DNA of 64,000 bases from Bedellia somnulentella (taxonomy: Eukaryota > Arthropoda > Insecta > Lepidoptera > Bedelliidae): NCBI GenBank assembly GCA_963576735.1, contig OY755174.1, positions 8,184,001-8,248,000 of the forward strand, written 5' to 3'. Positions 1-11,227 of the stretch are shown here, one piece after another; the first letter of the stretch is position 1; each line of letters starts with the position of its first letter. The notes below the pieces were generated by a model. It was given only the letters and a program-made list of their open reading frames with translations, did no database searches and was not told the DNA's origin. Made by a program: the position numbers and the translations under genes.

Positions 1-1140
1 GAATTCAAAACATGTCGAGACTCTTACTGTTGAATAGAAGTTGTTTTTATATCATTTGGAGGCACATGGTTACTAACACTGGCTTATTCTTATGTTTATT
101 ATAATGAGTAGGGGCCAGTAATTTTTCAGGTAAAGTGTATATAATACCAATACAATGGTTTCGAGAGAGAGGAAAGAGATTGGTTCAAGTAAAAGAATTT
201 GTGTAAGTAAGTAGTTCATCGTTAAATCAAATTGGAGAAGGCCGTGTCTACTTTATTAGCTTTCCCTTACAAATTAAATTTAAAATGTATCATGGAAGAA
301 TAAAGCGAAAAATTCATATTCTCGGAATTGTCACCAGCGTCATCATGTACTCGTATAACTTATCAACTTATTATTTGAATAAATAAATGAATTTTCTACT
401 TTTCTTAATTAAATTCCAAACATTGTGGATTGTACTATAGCAGATTATTTGACATTTTTTTTACTTTAGTGGTTAAATTATAAAAAGTCAATGAAGATAG
501 GTCTAAAGAATATTTTATAATTAAATATTTTGAAAATTAGTAGTAGGAAAATGATGAAATAAAATTGGTGATGGGTTTTTGGTATTATGCCCCTATCCTC
601 AATCGCCTCTGCTCTGATGGCACCCACCGAAAACTATAAGGCACTTTCACAGTCAGTAATAAGTATGGTCATTCTAACACTATTAGAGTACCTATATAAA
701 AAAAACAAACATGCATACACATATATCCACTAAAAGTTCCCATTGGGGTAGGCACCTGAAAAACTTCTCGAGCTTAATTTAATTTTATCAATATTTTCAT
801 ACATACTCTTTTATTCTTCGTACTTTGATTGAACGCCTGCCTTTTCCAGCTCATTCTATATTTGATCTAAATATATCATCCGAAATCGCCCTAAGCTGAC
901 ATTACGATTCATCTCTATATCTGTTTCCCCAATTTACTTACATCAACCGATAATCACAAAGGATTTACTATATACAGAAAACATAAAACAGCCATCCAAT
1001 CTCAACGCAACAGCGATTATGTTTGAAAATAATTATATTTCATTCCCGAAAGACGGTTGAATCGGATTCAGCCATTCCACACTTTATGTCCGACCGTTAA
1101 GGCTATTGTGATAAACGATTACGATAGCGACTCGAGTGAT
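1..1140. other. AT-rich non-coding stretch
   Basis: No open frame or RNA gene is supported here. The only recognisable item is a degenerate SINE relic near 575-652. The first six bases are an EcoRI site, which would fit a cloned insert end but proves nothing. Confidence 0.5.
575..652 (-). mobile_element. Degenerate SINE-A relic
   Basis: The stretch GGTGATGGGTTTTTGG followed by CAATCGCCTCT and GGCACCCACC follows the order of minus-strand SINE-A copies seen cleanly at 52101-52355 and 58927-59185. It is short and strongly diverged, so it is an old fragment at best. Confidence 0.35.
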
Positions 1141-1216
1141 AAAAGAATGCGGTCAAGAGCTGCAGAATTGGTCGTCCACTTATCGTCTAACTGCAAGACA
1201 TAAATTTAAACTTTAA
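1141..1216 (+). repeat. Fragment of the tandem-unit end (unit 0)
   Basis: GCGGTCAAGAGCTGCAGAAT and the following ~60 bases match the ends of unit 1 (26035-26120) and unit 2 (57465-57550) with few mismatches. A second short piece, CGTAAGAAGCGTCTCAACTC at about 3175, continues the same unit end. A ~1.95 kb insertion therefore appears to separate the two pieces and an earlier unit probably ended here. Confidence 0.6.
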
Positions 1217-1412
1217 TGAAAACTATTAACTGAGAAAACGTTATGGCGGGCGCTTGGATTTTAAACGACAAATTAATCGACTAAGTTTGGATTTAAGCAC
1301 GAAATGAAAGAATATAATATTTGGGATCAATTGGTTGATAAGGACATGATCTAGAACATCAATTTATTATGCGTATTAGCCAACTAAGTGAGCTTTACTG
1401 ATTAGATGTAAT

Positions 1413-1631
1413 TTGCTAAACCCATCTTGCGTAGGTATGTCTTCACACGTGTACACACTACACATGGATAACGAAATCCATCAAATTGAAATGCCAAAAT
1501 TAGGTGATTTGAAAAAAGGTGAGAAATTTAATCCGAGTCCCATCAACAATGATCCTTTATTTAAATATTTACTTCCATACGAACTTACAATAAAAGTGGC
1601 GGAATATTGCTACCCTATTTTTGGAGTATAA
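1413..1631 (+). other. Unassigned 72-codon open frame
   Basis: The frame ends in a normal stop and has a non-repetitive composition (for example the run PKLGDLKKGEKF). It is not preceded by a clear start context and I do not recognise a family. It lies in an insertion that also carries LINE debris, so it may be a transposon or exon fragment, or chance. Confidence 0.15.
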
Positions 1632-2060
1632 CCGTAATCAAATGTAGAATGGTAATATTTAATTTTGATCGTTTTTTTTATACTGGAAATAAAACTTTTT
1701 TCATAACCTCAATTAAATGAAAACCCTGACGAATATCGCAGTGCATATTACCAGTGTATGTATTGCAGCATCTGTTTCATTCAAACACATCAATAAACCG
1801 ACGATAAAAGAAGGCTTTCGGCTATAAAACCCTGCATTCAAATCGGCTTATCCGATCCGGAAGTGACAATACCATTGGTTGAATAACATCACCGCTTTTT
1901 ATGTCAAGCATTTAAAACATGAGCATAACTTGATTGATGTCTATTTTAGATATAAAATTCATGTTTATGGTTTTTAAGCTACTTACATAAAACTTTGTTT
2001 GATGTTTTGTGTACATCAAAAATACCCATTTGATTATCAATACCTTACTTTGTATGTAGA

Positions 2061-2205
2061 AGAAGAACAAACGAGCATGCATGAGAAGATTGATGGATGT
2101 GAACGAAGCCGGAGAGGTTTGCCAGGATCGTACAAAGTGACGATCGATGGTCTTTGCGTATCCCAATGGGAACTAACGGCGTGAATGTATGTATGTATGT
2201 AATTT
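2061..2205 (+). mobile_element. RTE-like LINE 3' end (truncated)
   Basis: One forward frame from about 2065 reads KKNKRACMRRLMDVNEAG then EVCQDRTK, a stop, RSMVFAYPNGN and a terminal stop. That is how the C-terminus of insect RTE-like endonuclease/reverse transcriptases reads. A (TGTA)n tail follows immediately at about 2185-2203, as expected for a 5'-truncated LINE copy. The internal TGA shows that the copy is dead. Family assignment is from recall of the C-terminal motif. Confidence 0.55.
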
Positions 2206-3444
2206 TATATGCATGTCATTATTTAGTGTTGCGTTGCATATTAGTGTAGAATAGCATGTAAGGATATTGTAGGGAAATGGCTATGATGAATCAATACATG
2301 CTAAATTAGTTTTTAAAGAGATATACATTATAAAATTAAAATGGATGGTAATATCATTCAAATAGAAAATAAGCTTACAAAGGTGTGTTTCGGAAGTGTG
2401 AAGATAAAAGATAATTTAAGGGACGGGATCGCGTAAACTGGGATAATTTAGAGTCTGCTTACCCAAAGGCGTGTGTATATGTATTTTTGAAAATTGAAGT
2501 AACAAAATATTTCCTTGTCAAATGCAAAATTAAATTAAAAAAATAATAATTCAAGGTGCTAACAGAGATCATAAAGTTTTACTCACCGAATAAGATTACC
2601 ATAGTCCGTGAGCGGATATATTACTTCTGATCATGTCACAGCCATGAAACCTTTTCTTATCTTAAACAAACGCTTACGGGACTCCTTTATCGTTATCACT
2701 ATTACTGGAGGGCACAAAATATATTTTTAGTGCACTGCAAGAAACGTGTCGTATCGCCATATTAGAAAATATCTAGAAACTAACGTCTGTAATGATGGTA
2801 TTATGATGACATACTAGTACATTCATATTTACCATGGATATAGTATTCACGCTGCATATCGATCAATGGGCAGCCGAGATAGTTTTGAACATCATGCTGA
2901 AAGTTGAAACTGCTATCTCTTTTAGAAATATACCATTACTTAAAGTTTTTTTTAGGCAAGTATAAATTAGGTGAAAACTTGTCAGAAAAAGTATCGATAC
3001 ATATGTGTGTATGTGCCTGTGGGTGGGTGAGTGTGCGTTTACACTTCTAATATAGGTGCGTAAAACTTTACGAAGTTAAAGAGGGAAATTTCATCTATGA
3101 TTGCTTTGAGTATAATCGTTCATTTGTTCCAATAATTACAAAGTAACCATGACAAAAAGACCAAAAAATTATCGTAAGAAGCGTCTCAACTCTTGGACCT
3201 GACCAACGTTTTTTATTTTATACGCCAAATGAATCAACGAAAAAACACGAGAAAAACTTTATTTTAACTTTTTTCATAACTTGAAAATTGCTGAAATATT
3301 TAGGTTCAAAGTGCGCATTTCGGCCGACGGAGTTAAATGCGGAAATAAACGCATGGAGTTTTTATAGTTTAATGATACAAAATGGCAAATAAATACTGCA
3401 TAATGCCTTAGTTTTTCAACTCTGCAGTTATGCTACCTAATAAT

Positions 3445-3810
3445 AACATAAACGTTCACGCCGAATATCCCCGAAGGGGTTGGCAGAGGTACTAATACTT
3501 CTGAACATCACGTGACTTTGTCACCTGGTGTTCAGAGTACCCACGTTTTGCATGGACAGTGTACTCACGTGATAGGGGCAGGCCTATCGCCGTTGTTGTA
3601 CGAATACAGTGTCACATGACTAAGTACAACTCAGCCATGTGGGTTTCCTCACGATTTTTTCCCTTACCGTTAACAACCATGATAAATTAACCACACATAT
3701 GTCTTTAGAAAAGACAAATTGGTGTAAGCCCGACCCAGGATTTGAACACTAGTCGTTTGCACGATAACCAAGTGTTCTACCCACTGGGCTATCACGGTTC
3801 TTTAACTTTT
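3445..3810 (-). mobile_element. SINE-B, tRNA-derived, full length
   Basis: On the minus strand the head reads TAGCCCAGTGGG (a good RNA polymerase III A box) and then GTTCAAATCC (B box), followed by a ~280 bp body and a short AT-rich tail ending in (TTATG/GTTAT). The copy is flanked by a 10 bp direct repeat ACCTAATAAT at 3435-3444 and 3811-3820. Related copies lie at 12562, 46951, 50293, 51334 and 62945. It is mobilised in trans by a LINE that I cannot name. Confidence 0.85.
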
Positions 3811-3992
3811 ACCTAATAATCTAATTATATTTTTTTTTGTTTTTAGTATCTACGGCCCTCTTGTGAAATTGCATGTGCCCAACAGGGTCCATATTTATTA
3901 CTGTACCTTGATTACACCAACTATTTGTACACGTATGGTATGCAATAAAAGTTTGCGTTTGAGTTTAAGACACTAGATAAATCTTTTTCCTT

Positions 3993-4180
3993 GCTGTGTA
4001 GTGTTGGTATAGAATAGCACTACCCCTCTTCCGGTGGGTGTACGTAAGAGACGACTAAAGGTGTTGGGGATTTTAAGGGATTTTTGGGTGATGAGGTTGG
4101 AGACCCATCACCAACAACCTTTATTTTACTATCTTTTCCCCACTTCCCAAAAGTGAACGAGGAATTTCTAATTCCTTTGT
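3993..4180 (+). mobile_element. SINE-A, 3'-truncated copy
   Basis: It starts with GCTGTGTAGTG and carries the family hallmarks AGAATAGCACTACCCC, GTACGTAAGAG.CGACTAA and GGAGACCCATCACCAACAA. The usual tail around GCCGTGAGTATATGTATG is missing. The start has no clear tRNA-like boxes, so its pol III ancestry is uncertain. Confidence 0.75.
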
Positions 4181-4689
4181 ACATGGATAATATAAAACAA
4201 TCACCCACAACAATAATCCTCTGTAAAATTAATTCTTCTCAATTTCTATAAGTGGAATTAAGCCATTTCAAGCTTTTACCTCAGATATCAGACAGAAAGT
4301 TTTTGTAATAACTCAACTCTCAAAACTCAAACGTTTACGCAGTTACTTGGCAGAAGTACCTATCATTTATATTACTGTAATGTAAACCAGCATATAAAAG
4401 GAAGAAATTAAGAAACAATCGCACCATTCCCAACGGACTGATTTCGCGCAGTGGCCATAACCGGCCGGCTCACGGGCTATGACGCCAAATTAAAAAGCAC
4501 GCGACATCTGAAGATTGGAAAACGGGGTTGAACTTCTCGAGGTCGTTGCATCGGAAAATCTGCATGTATTGACATGAAAAACTAAAAAAACTAAAACTAC
4601 TGTAATTCACATGCACAATATATACGAAAGTTTCAAGTGCATTTGACACAGATATTTTGACCCATTTGTGGTCTACATTGTCATGAAAA
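4181..4689. other. Non-coding flank of unit 1
   Basis: No gene is supported. A GC-rich patch around 4430-4540 (GGCCGGCTCACGGGC) stands out from the AT-rich surroundings, but I can give it no identity. Confidence 0.4.
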
Positions 4690-5026
4690 ACATTATTGTA
4701 CTAAACAAAAAGTAATTTGTATTAGTACGATTTTTAGAGTATAGTATGAAAATTAAAGTATTTACGAAAGAAGTAGAGCAAAATATTTTGTCAAATATAT
4801 ATAAATCCTTTATAACTATGTTCTGTGTAATGTGTGTGATAACTATCTTTACAGCATACAGAAAGTCTCAAAATAGTACAAATAAAAAAAGGTCCATAAA
4901 CTTAAACCACAAGTTAGACAATAAAAATATGCGCACTAAAAAGTTCAAAGCAAGAATTCTTTCTAGTTGCTTTTAGTTAACCCCGGTGTTCATTGCTCGT
5001 ACTACCAGTAAGTAACTTTAAATACT

Positions 5027-5269
5027 TTGAAAAATCAGAGTAGTTTAATCACTTTCTTTTTAACTCAAATAAAGTCATTACTTAACCTCTTTTACAATTT
5101 TAATGAATACAGTTTTATGCAACGCCACCTGAGGCATGATACTGAATTACGTCGAAAAGACGTTTTCAAAGAAAAACTTGAATATCTCACGTCTGACTGG
5201 TTGATCAACATTTGCCTTTGCCTTCGTTGTACGTCGAGAAAAGACCTGAAAAACTGTGAGATAATTTGA
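5027..5269 (+). other. Unit-repeated short open frame, copy 1
   Basis: An 80-codon frame beginning MKNQSSLITFFLTQIKSLL and containing KDVFKEKLEYLTSDWLINIC recurs at 41153-41380 and 57941-58279. Its persistence may reflect only the recent common origin of the units. Copy 2 has small indels that shorten its C-terminus, and no family is recognisable. I treat it as probably non-coding backbone. Confidence 0.2.
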
Positions 5270-5643
5270 TTGCGCAGCGAAGAACTGCTACATCTGTGAG
5301 TAATACAAATATACGAAAAGAAATGTGATGATATTCATCTCAATTCGGTTACGTATTTTATCAGAATAAACCTAATACTACATTTTTTCTATACTACAGT
5401 TCTTTTTTTTGAAAAGCAACTTCATTTTTATCTATAATAATAAGCAAGGCTATTGATTCACAACTTAACAAGGTCTTAGTAAAGTTGGGTAGCGTTGTGG
5501 TGCGAAACTTTTATAAATAAAGACGTATAGATAAATGGTAATAAGAAAATATGCTGTACATTTTATAAAATATTTTTATTTATTTTTATTAAAAACTTAC
5601 CCTACATTAAACTTTATCCTTGGCTGTAAATGTAAAAGGGTAG

Positions 5644-6103
5644 TTTTATAAGTGCACTTAAAAGTCAAAAATAAATTACGGGTCGTTCAAGTTGTCTCTA
5701 TTTCTGGGCTGAAGTGTAAACTATGTGCTTTTAATTATAATATTTGATAGTAAAAGCGTGGGGCGCTGGAAAAGGAAAGATTTTTTGTTAACCTTGCTAA
5801 GAAATCAAGTTAAGCGATGTTTCGGGAGGCAGGTTACAGAGATCGGCACTCTAACTAGAGTTGCAGCACCACTAGTTGGAGGCTCTATATTAAACAGTCT
5901 GTTCAAAGTACTAGTCAACAGTAGCAAAATGTAGAGTTTTTGTTCGTGTATTTGTTTACAAGAAAGTTTTTCCTGCTCCAGCACCCCACGCTTATACAAT
6001 CAAATATTATAATTAAAAGCACATAGTTTACACTTCAGCCCAGAAATAGAGACAACTTGAACGACCCGTAATTTATTTTTGACTTTTAAGTGCACTTATA
6101 AAA
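5644..6103. mobile_element. 460 bp MITE with long terminal inverted repeats
   Basis: The left end TTTTATAAGTGCACTTAAAA and the right end are perfect reverse complements. The inverted repeats extend about 130 bp inward (to ~5778 and from ~5962), including the GTTTACACTTCAGCCC segment. The spacer has no transposase. The element sits in unit 1 only, where the backbone between ~5640 and ~6770 differs from units 2 and 3. The superfamily is not clear because the target duplication cannot be told from the AT-rich ends. Confidence 0.85.
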
Positions 6104-6174
6104 GCGTGTTTTTTAGTGTTTTTTAAACTATTAATTTATTTTATGCTTTTTAGTCTTTGCTAATGGCATATTTT

Positions 6175-6760
6175 AAACATCCATATTATTGTATTCAGAC
6201 CTTGAAACCTAATTGTGGTCAAAGTTCGTTTCGTGGTCAAAGTTCATTACAAGACCTTTCTAACAAGTCCAAATACGGCTATAATACGATCATCTATCAT
6301 TAAGTTCCAGTTAATATCTTCCGGCTCCATCATCAGATGAGCTCGACAGTACCATATTATTGTATTCAGACCTTAAAACCTAATCGTGGTCAAGGTTCAG
6401 TACAAGACCTTTCTAACAAGTCCAAACACGGCTATGATACGATATTTCATCATGGAATGCTAGTGCCTATCTTCCGGCTTCATCATCAGACCTTGAAACC
6501 TAATCATGGTCAACGTTCATTACAAGACCTTTTTAACAAGTCCAAACACGGCTATGATACGATCATCCATCATGAGGTTCCAGTTCATATCTTCCGGCTA
6601 CATCATCAGATCAGCTCGACAGTACCATATTATTGTATTGTCATCGAAATCACATACAACTGCCAATTTTCATAACGCTATGACCTTTAGAAGATGGTTA
6701 AATTAGTTTTCTTAGATTTGATTACATAGTTACATACATACAGGTCGACCGAATAAAAGC
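6175..6760 (+). repeat. Imperfect tandem repeat with a retroelement-like tail
   Basis: A core starting CTTGAAACCTAAT and ending near TTCCGGCTCCATCATCAGA occurs about three times, starting near 6201, 6372 and 6492. Spacings are ~171 and ~120 bp because a ~50 bp segment (CTCGACAGTACCATATTATT) is present in only some copies. After the last copy, ATTACATAGTTACATACATA and GTCGACC at ~6720-6750 look like the 3' end of a larger element. No coding potential is evident. Confidence 0.75.
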
Positions 6761-6769
6761 GTGTTAATA

Positions 6770-8618
6770 ACGATTTTAGCTTAAGCGCTTCTGCACAGCG
6801 AAACGTAGCGTAGCGTGTCAGTACGCACAGCTTTACGCTATGAACTTTGTGCGCTGGTAACACTGATTTTCAGGTATTCTTAGGCAAACTAAACCATATT
6901 ATTATTATTATGTTATTTCTATAAGTCTAGCGGTTATGAGTAATTTTGTACCATGATGCATGTGAAATTTTCTACGTCTTTTGCGGATAATTCAAAGATT
7001 TTATCAGAAAAATTACTTATATATCTCACGAAAATGCGTGAGACATAATTGTGCTTACCTCAGTAACTGGCTTTTGACGTGTATTTCGTATTTTAGTAAA
7101 CGTATATATATAGTTATTTCTTTTGGTCATAAAAATATAAATATAAGTAAATATAAAATATAACTACTTTATACTACTTTCAATAAAACCTCGACAAATA
7201 ACGTAAAAGATAGTGTGAAGAATCCGTATTTTATTACCAATATTTATGAGTTTCGTTAATACGATTCCATGTTTGCCCTTTCATAAATTACACCAATTGG
7301 TCATAAACGTTTTACGAGTCTGGAGATTTCATTAATTGGCCATTTATTTTGATTTACCGAATATTGTCTTCAGCCTGAGTAATGTCTTACGATACTTAAG
7401 TCATTATAAAATATTTATTTCAAAGAAGTAAATAATATCTAAACAGTATATATAAAATGGCACTTATTTAAGGATTGCGTAGGCCTGAAAAGTGTTAGGA
7501 AGTCTAAATAATAAACGCCTCTTAAGAAAATTTACTTGTATGAAACAACCTCAGAATTTTCGCATGCAGTCCAGTATTTATAATATGGGTCCGTCCTCAG
7601 TATGAAGCTTTCAAGAGCGAATATGTCACGAGAGAAGTAAGATACTGACACATTTCACGTGATACTTCTCCAGCAATCATTGCAGGATTTGATTAATGAT
7701 TCTAATTACTATTAACTTACGATATTGACAAGCAAGAATTAGTGATCATTTATCCAAATAAATGTTTTTTTACAATAAATATTTTGTAACAAAAAAATAC
7801 CTAGTTTGGCGTATAAAAGAACAAAATATTTAATTCCCGAACTGTTTGTGCAAAACATTTCTTCCCATTGTAAATAATTTTGCGCTTGCATCACTTCCTT
7901 TGCTAATACATCGTTTTGTAGAAAGCTTCTTAACCTCCGAAGGTCAAGCGCCAGACATTCTGAAGATTTTCTCAAAACTTATTCCCTTGACCAACCTCTC
8001 CAAATCAATCCATATGGGCTTTATCCTACATACAGCCGATTTCAATAACCTTTATTAACGTGGTTTGTTATCTACATTTGACCAAAGCTTATTTCTTCTT
8101 TTGAAGTTTTTAAATTTATGTTCGAGCTTTCATTAATTGTGGAAGTCATTCCATTTCTCGTGAAAAAAGCTCAGAATAAATACTGGGGCATTGTAATTAA
8201 TTGACTTGCAAATGATGTTCTGTGATTAACTTTGAGGCGCTCTAAATTCTACGGCCACTTGCATATTTCGTACTAAATTTACATATAGTGAAACATTACT
8301 TTATCTCTTACGAATGTTAGTCTTGTGATATTTTAAAATATAAAGAAATACCATTTCCTAATGCAGTTTGTTAAAAAGACAAGATATTAAATGTATCCAC
8401 CTTCTTATTTATTCTTTTAAAATCCAATATCAAATCATGTAGCCAAAAATGGCTGCTAAATCTCTCATTCTGACTATCTGGCTACCACATCTAGCATTCA
8501 GTGATATATGTATGTTAAAGTTAAAATCCAAATTAAAGCCCTAAAGACTAAATCGGATTGTACGAGTAAAGTATACACATAAAAAATAACTTCAATTTAA
8601 TTCATCTGTGTCTGCTTT
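6770..8618. other. Shared non-coding backbone of unit 1
   Basis: This stretch matches 43050-44573 plus 46750-47430 of unit 2 and 59630-61535 of unit 3. Short frames in it (for example 6981-7163, repeated at 43266-43448) are AT-rich and unrecognised. An old SINE-A tail relic lies near 8447-8520 in all three units. No gene is supported. Confidence 0.5.
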
Positions 8619-8854
8619 AGCTGTGTAGTTAGGCTTCGAATAGCACTACCCCCTTTCTTCCGATGGGTGTACGTAAGAGGCGACTAACGGTATTGGGGTT
8701 TTTAAGGGATTTTTGGGCGATGCGGTTGGAGACCCATCACCAACTTACTTTATTTCACCATCTTTTCCCCACTCAACTTTCCAAAAGAGGCTGAGGAATT
8801 TTTAATTCCTTAGCTCTGGCTACCCTTTCTAAGGATTTATAGCCGTGAGTACAT
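8619..8854 (+). mobile_element. SINE-A inserted in unit 1 only
   Basis: A complete copy runs from AGCTGTGTAGTTAGGC to AGCCGTGAGTACAT. The same site is empty in unit 2 (~47425) and unit 3 (~61533), where GTCTGCTTGTCTGAGAAATA or close variants run through. The empty sites set the boundaries; any target duplication is only a few bases. Confidence 0.85.
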
Positions 8855-8984
8855 GTCTTGTCTGAGAAATAGCGATTATGGGAAAAGAAAGGCACTAAGT
8901 CGTTTTACAAGTTTCTATGCTTCTGTTTCGTAGATGTTTTGTTATCTTCAATTTCTTTAATCCTTGCATTTATGTCCTTCTAAG

Positions 8985-9305
8985 TCCTTTTTGGCGGTGC
9001 GTGGCATTTGTGGTATAATATAACATTCACGGCGCGGCGCGGAGATCATTGCAACACTAACAGACATGTCATTCATGGTTGTTCTGTTCTTACTGAAAGT
9101 GTGTACCTGCAGAGGTGCACACATGCAGCCAAAATGTTTCAAAGACAACCTTATAACTTGACTCGCTGCCAAATTCAGAATGATGGAGTTACGACGTGTA
9201 TTGCCTTTAGCGGCAGTGCAAAAAAAATGGCTGCTCGATACGGCTCGTATCATGTGTCGGTTTTTAACCCGAATGCTGGGGATCAGGCCACTGGACTTTT
9301 GTCAT
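8985..9305 (+). pseudogene. Relic of an R2-like LINE polymerase C-terminus, unit 1 copy
   Basis: Frames here encode HVIHGCSVLTESVYLQR and, after a frame change, LLDTARIMCRFLTR. These match HVISGCSALANTEYLHR and LLDTARIVRRFLNL of the better preserved polymerase at 38611-40596. The upstream GTGCGTGGCATTTGTGG corresponds to the first half of the Cys-Cys-His-Cys finger. Only the finger region and extreme C-terminus survive, with frameshifts and a deletion of the endonuclease. The relic is shared by all three units and so predates their duplication. Confidence 0.7.
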
Positions 9306-9327
9306 GAAATGAAACCATTTTATTATA

Positions 9328-9540
9328 GGCTTATAATAGCACTACCCCATTTCTTCCCATAGGTGTTCGTATGAGCTTTTAAGGTGACTTTCCAGCGGTG
9401 CAGTTAAAGACCCATCACCGCACTTTATTTTACTATCTTTTCCACTCTGAACACGTGAACTTCTGAAGACGACATAACTGAAGAATTTATAGTTCTGAAA
9501 CTCTGACTAGTCCTTTAGAGAGTAATAGCCGTGAAAATAT
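9328..9540 (+). mobile_element. Old SINE-A variant next to the polymerase relic, unit 1
   Basis: GGCTTATAATAGCACTACCC, AGACCCATCACC and TAATAGCCGTGA identify a diverged SINE-A. The usual GTAAGAGGCGACTAA segment is altered or lost. Orthologous copies lie at 47940 and 62001, so this insertion predates the unit duplication. Confidence 0.7.
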
Positions 9541-10499
9541 TTCTCTATGAATGAAGAAATACGATTCGATGACGATTGACGTGAGAATTCAGTATAAACA
9601 CAAAGTCATAATCATATGCATCAGATTCTCATAGTTTAGTCCTATGATTTAAGAATGATATTGACTCACATAGCAATTATTCGATGGTCGCAATTCAAAC
9701 TTTGTATTAACTCGCTGTTATTTATTCATTATAAAACTCGAAAAATAGAAAACAAAACGCATTGAAATGCATGAACAATCCTCTGTCCCGCGCGAGCCGG
9801 CATTGCAGCAAACAAATCAAATTTAGAAAAGTTTAATGAATACAACATAACATAACAATGTTGGCCGCAATACTAACCAGTATTTTGTAGCAAAGGGGTT
9901 TGGTTGATTGCATTTTATTTCATTGTAGTTGTAATTAAAACTAAAAGTCGTGTGAGAGGTATTGATGCGAAATATTCATTTATTATAAATGTTTAATAAA
10001 AAGATGATAAAAAAGAAAGAAGATAAAAGCATGAAAGACAATCTGTCTTTCTTTTGTACTAACTAGTATTTGTGCTAACTAATATTTTCTGAATATCGGG
10101 GTCTATATCATATCATATTGTAGGTGATATGTACAAGCCTCAACATCGCACCATGACAAACATATTGTCAAATGAGTAAGTAAAAACTCAGCCGTGTAGT
10201 TTCATAATGTCAAACGAAAATAATGTTATATTTAAAGCACACATGGCACAACAAGCTCATTTCCAATACAGCCTCTCTTCAGTTAAGGCCCCGACATTCA
10301 ACGAGCTCAACTTGAAATGTGAAACTTTATGTATGTACATTTTTTATTTCAACAGATACATAACACAGATAACGTATTGAAATATTTCTCTTGATTGTTT
10401 TTCACATCAAGGTTATACCTTTACAAAGGATCCGTTATTCGGAAACATTCCTGCTATACATCTAAGTTGACTGAGAAGTAGAAAGACAATCTAAGCTCA
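9541..10499. other. Backbone with a well conserved block
   Basis: No gene is seen. About 9755-9960 is unusually similar across the three units (48335-48545 and 62435-62640), including CCGCGCGAGCCGGCATTGCA and ACAATGTTGGCCGCAATACT. The site near 10212-10224 (AAACGAAAATAAT) is the unoccupied target of a tRNA-like insertion found in unit 2. Confidence 0.5.
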
Positions 10500-10800
10500 T
10501 CGGGGGGCACGATAGTGCCCCCGCCAAGTCAAGCGCGAAGCAAACACTGCCGTACCATACTTTTCTGGAACCGTTTCGCCGCATTTTCAGGGCCTCATTC
10601 GAGAACCTCTAGATAGGAATAAAATGCTAAAATTTTCGTCACCTAGAAATTCGTAATCACACACTTGAAATCCAAAATTTCAAGTCGGTAGATCAATTAA
10701 TTCCAAAGTTAAGCTAATGCAAAGTTACGCATTTTCGACACTGACTGACTGACTGACTCACTGATCATCAAAATAGAACTAGTACTTCCCATTTAGTATT
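10500..10800 (-). repeat. Foldback-ended repeat (GTGCCCCC family)
   Basis: An 8 bp stem GGGGGCAC/GTGCCCCC with loop GATA lies at 10503-10522. Read on the minus strand, a CAGTGAGTCAGTCAGTC tract and a GGTACGGCAGTG segment are shared with 23126-23370. Unit 2 has lost about 145 bp of it between the stem and AAAATTTCAAG (near 49262). This looks like a non-autonomous element common in Lepidoptera; the family is not assigned. Confidence 0.55.
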
Positions 10801-10851
10801 AGTGCCAGTACACGTCACTAGATGGCGCTGGCTGTATTTTCGCTATTTTAA

Positions 10852-11227
10852 TAAATCGCAGTAAGGAACCTTAGACTTGGCTCTACTTATTTAAGAGATT
10901 TCATTACTTTTTAGAGAGCTGTGTGTCGGCTTAGAATAGCACTACCCCATTTCTTCCGGTGGGTGTACGTAAGAGGCGACTAACGGACTTGGGGCTTTTT
11001 AAGGGATATTTGGGCGATGCGGTTGGAGACCCGTCACCAACAACCTTTATTCTACCATCTTTTCCCCACTCAACTTTCAAAAGTGGCTGAGGAATTTATA
11101 ATTTCTCAGCTCTGACCTTTTAGGGATTTATAGCCGTGAGTATATATATGTATGTATGTATGTTAGAGATAAACAAGCAGCTCTATCGAGACTTGGCTAG
11201 TTTTGTACAGAATGTTTTTAGTGGGAT
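10852..11227. mobile_element. MITE-2, left end lost, split by a SINE
   Basis: TCGCAGTAAGGAACCTTAGA on the left and AGATAAACAAGCAGCTCT, GACTTGGCTAG and GTGGGAT on the right match the intact MITE at 49611-49873. The left inverted repeat is deleted here, and SINE-A (10918-11162) sits between the two surviving parts. Confidence 0.75.
10918..11162 (+). mobile_element. SINE-A nested in MITE-2
   Basis: A complete 245 bp copy runs from GCTGTGTGTCGGCTTAGAAT to a (TATG)n tail. It is flanked by TTAGAGA at 10911-10917 and 11163-11169. Unit 2 at ~49810 has a single TTAGAGATAAACAAGC, confirming the empty site. This gives the cleanest full-length boundaries for SINE-A in the window. Confidence 0.9.

Larger units (their letters stand above)
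1217..3174. other. Insertion splitting the unit 0 end
   Basis: This ~1.95 kb is missing from the matching positions near 26120 and 57550. Inside it I can support only an RTE-like LINE tail (2061-2205) and an unassigned 72-codon frame (1413-1631). The rest, including a TG/GT-rich patch near 3003-3040, is unassigned. Confidence 0.4.

Noticed and set aside
3721..3800. Possible functional tRNA gene at the SINE-B head
   Set aside because: Boxes A and B are present, but no acceptor stem closes the fold, and the sequence is the head of a dispersed SINE with target duplications.
6180..6660. Possible CRISPR-like array
   Set aside because: The repeats are long, imperfect and contiguous, with no short spaced direct repeats, and the DNA is clearly animal.
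6981..7163. 60-codon frame repeated at 43266-43448
   Set aside because: It is lysine- and isoleucine-rich, with no domain, and is lost in unit 3. Similarity follows from duplication alone.
7739..7975. Minus-strand 78-codon frame recurring at 43991-44215 and 60595-60786
   Set aside because: The copies differ by indels that change frame and length, and the composition is that of AT-rich backbone. Recurrence is explained by the segmental duplication.
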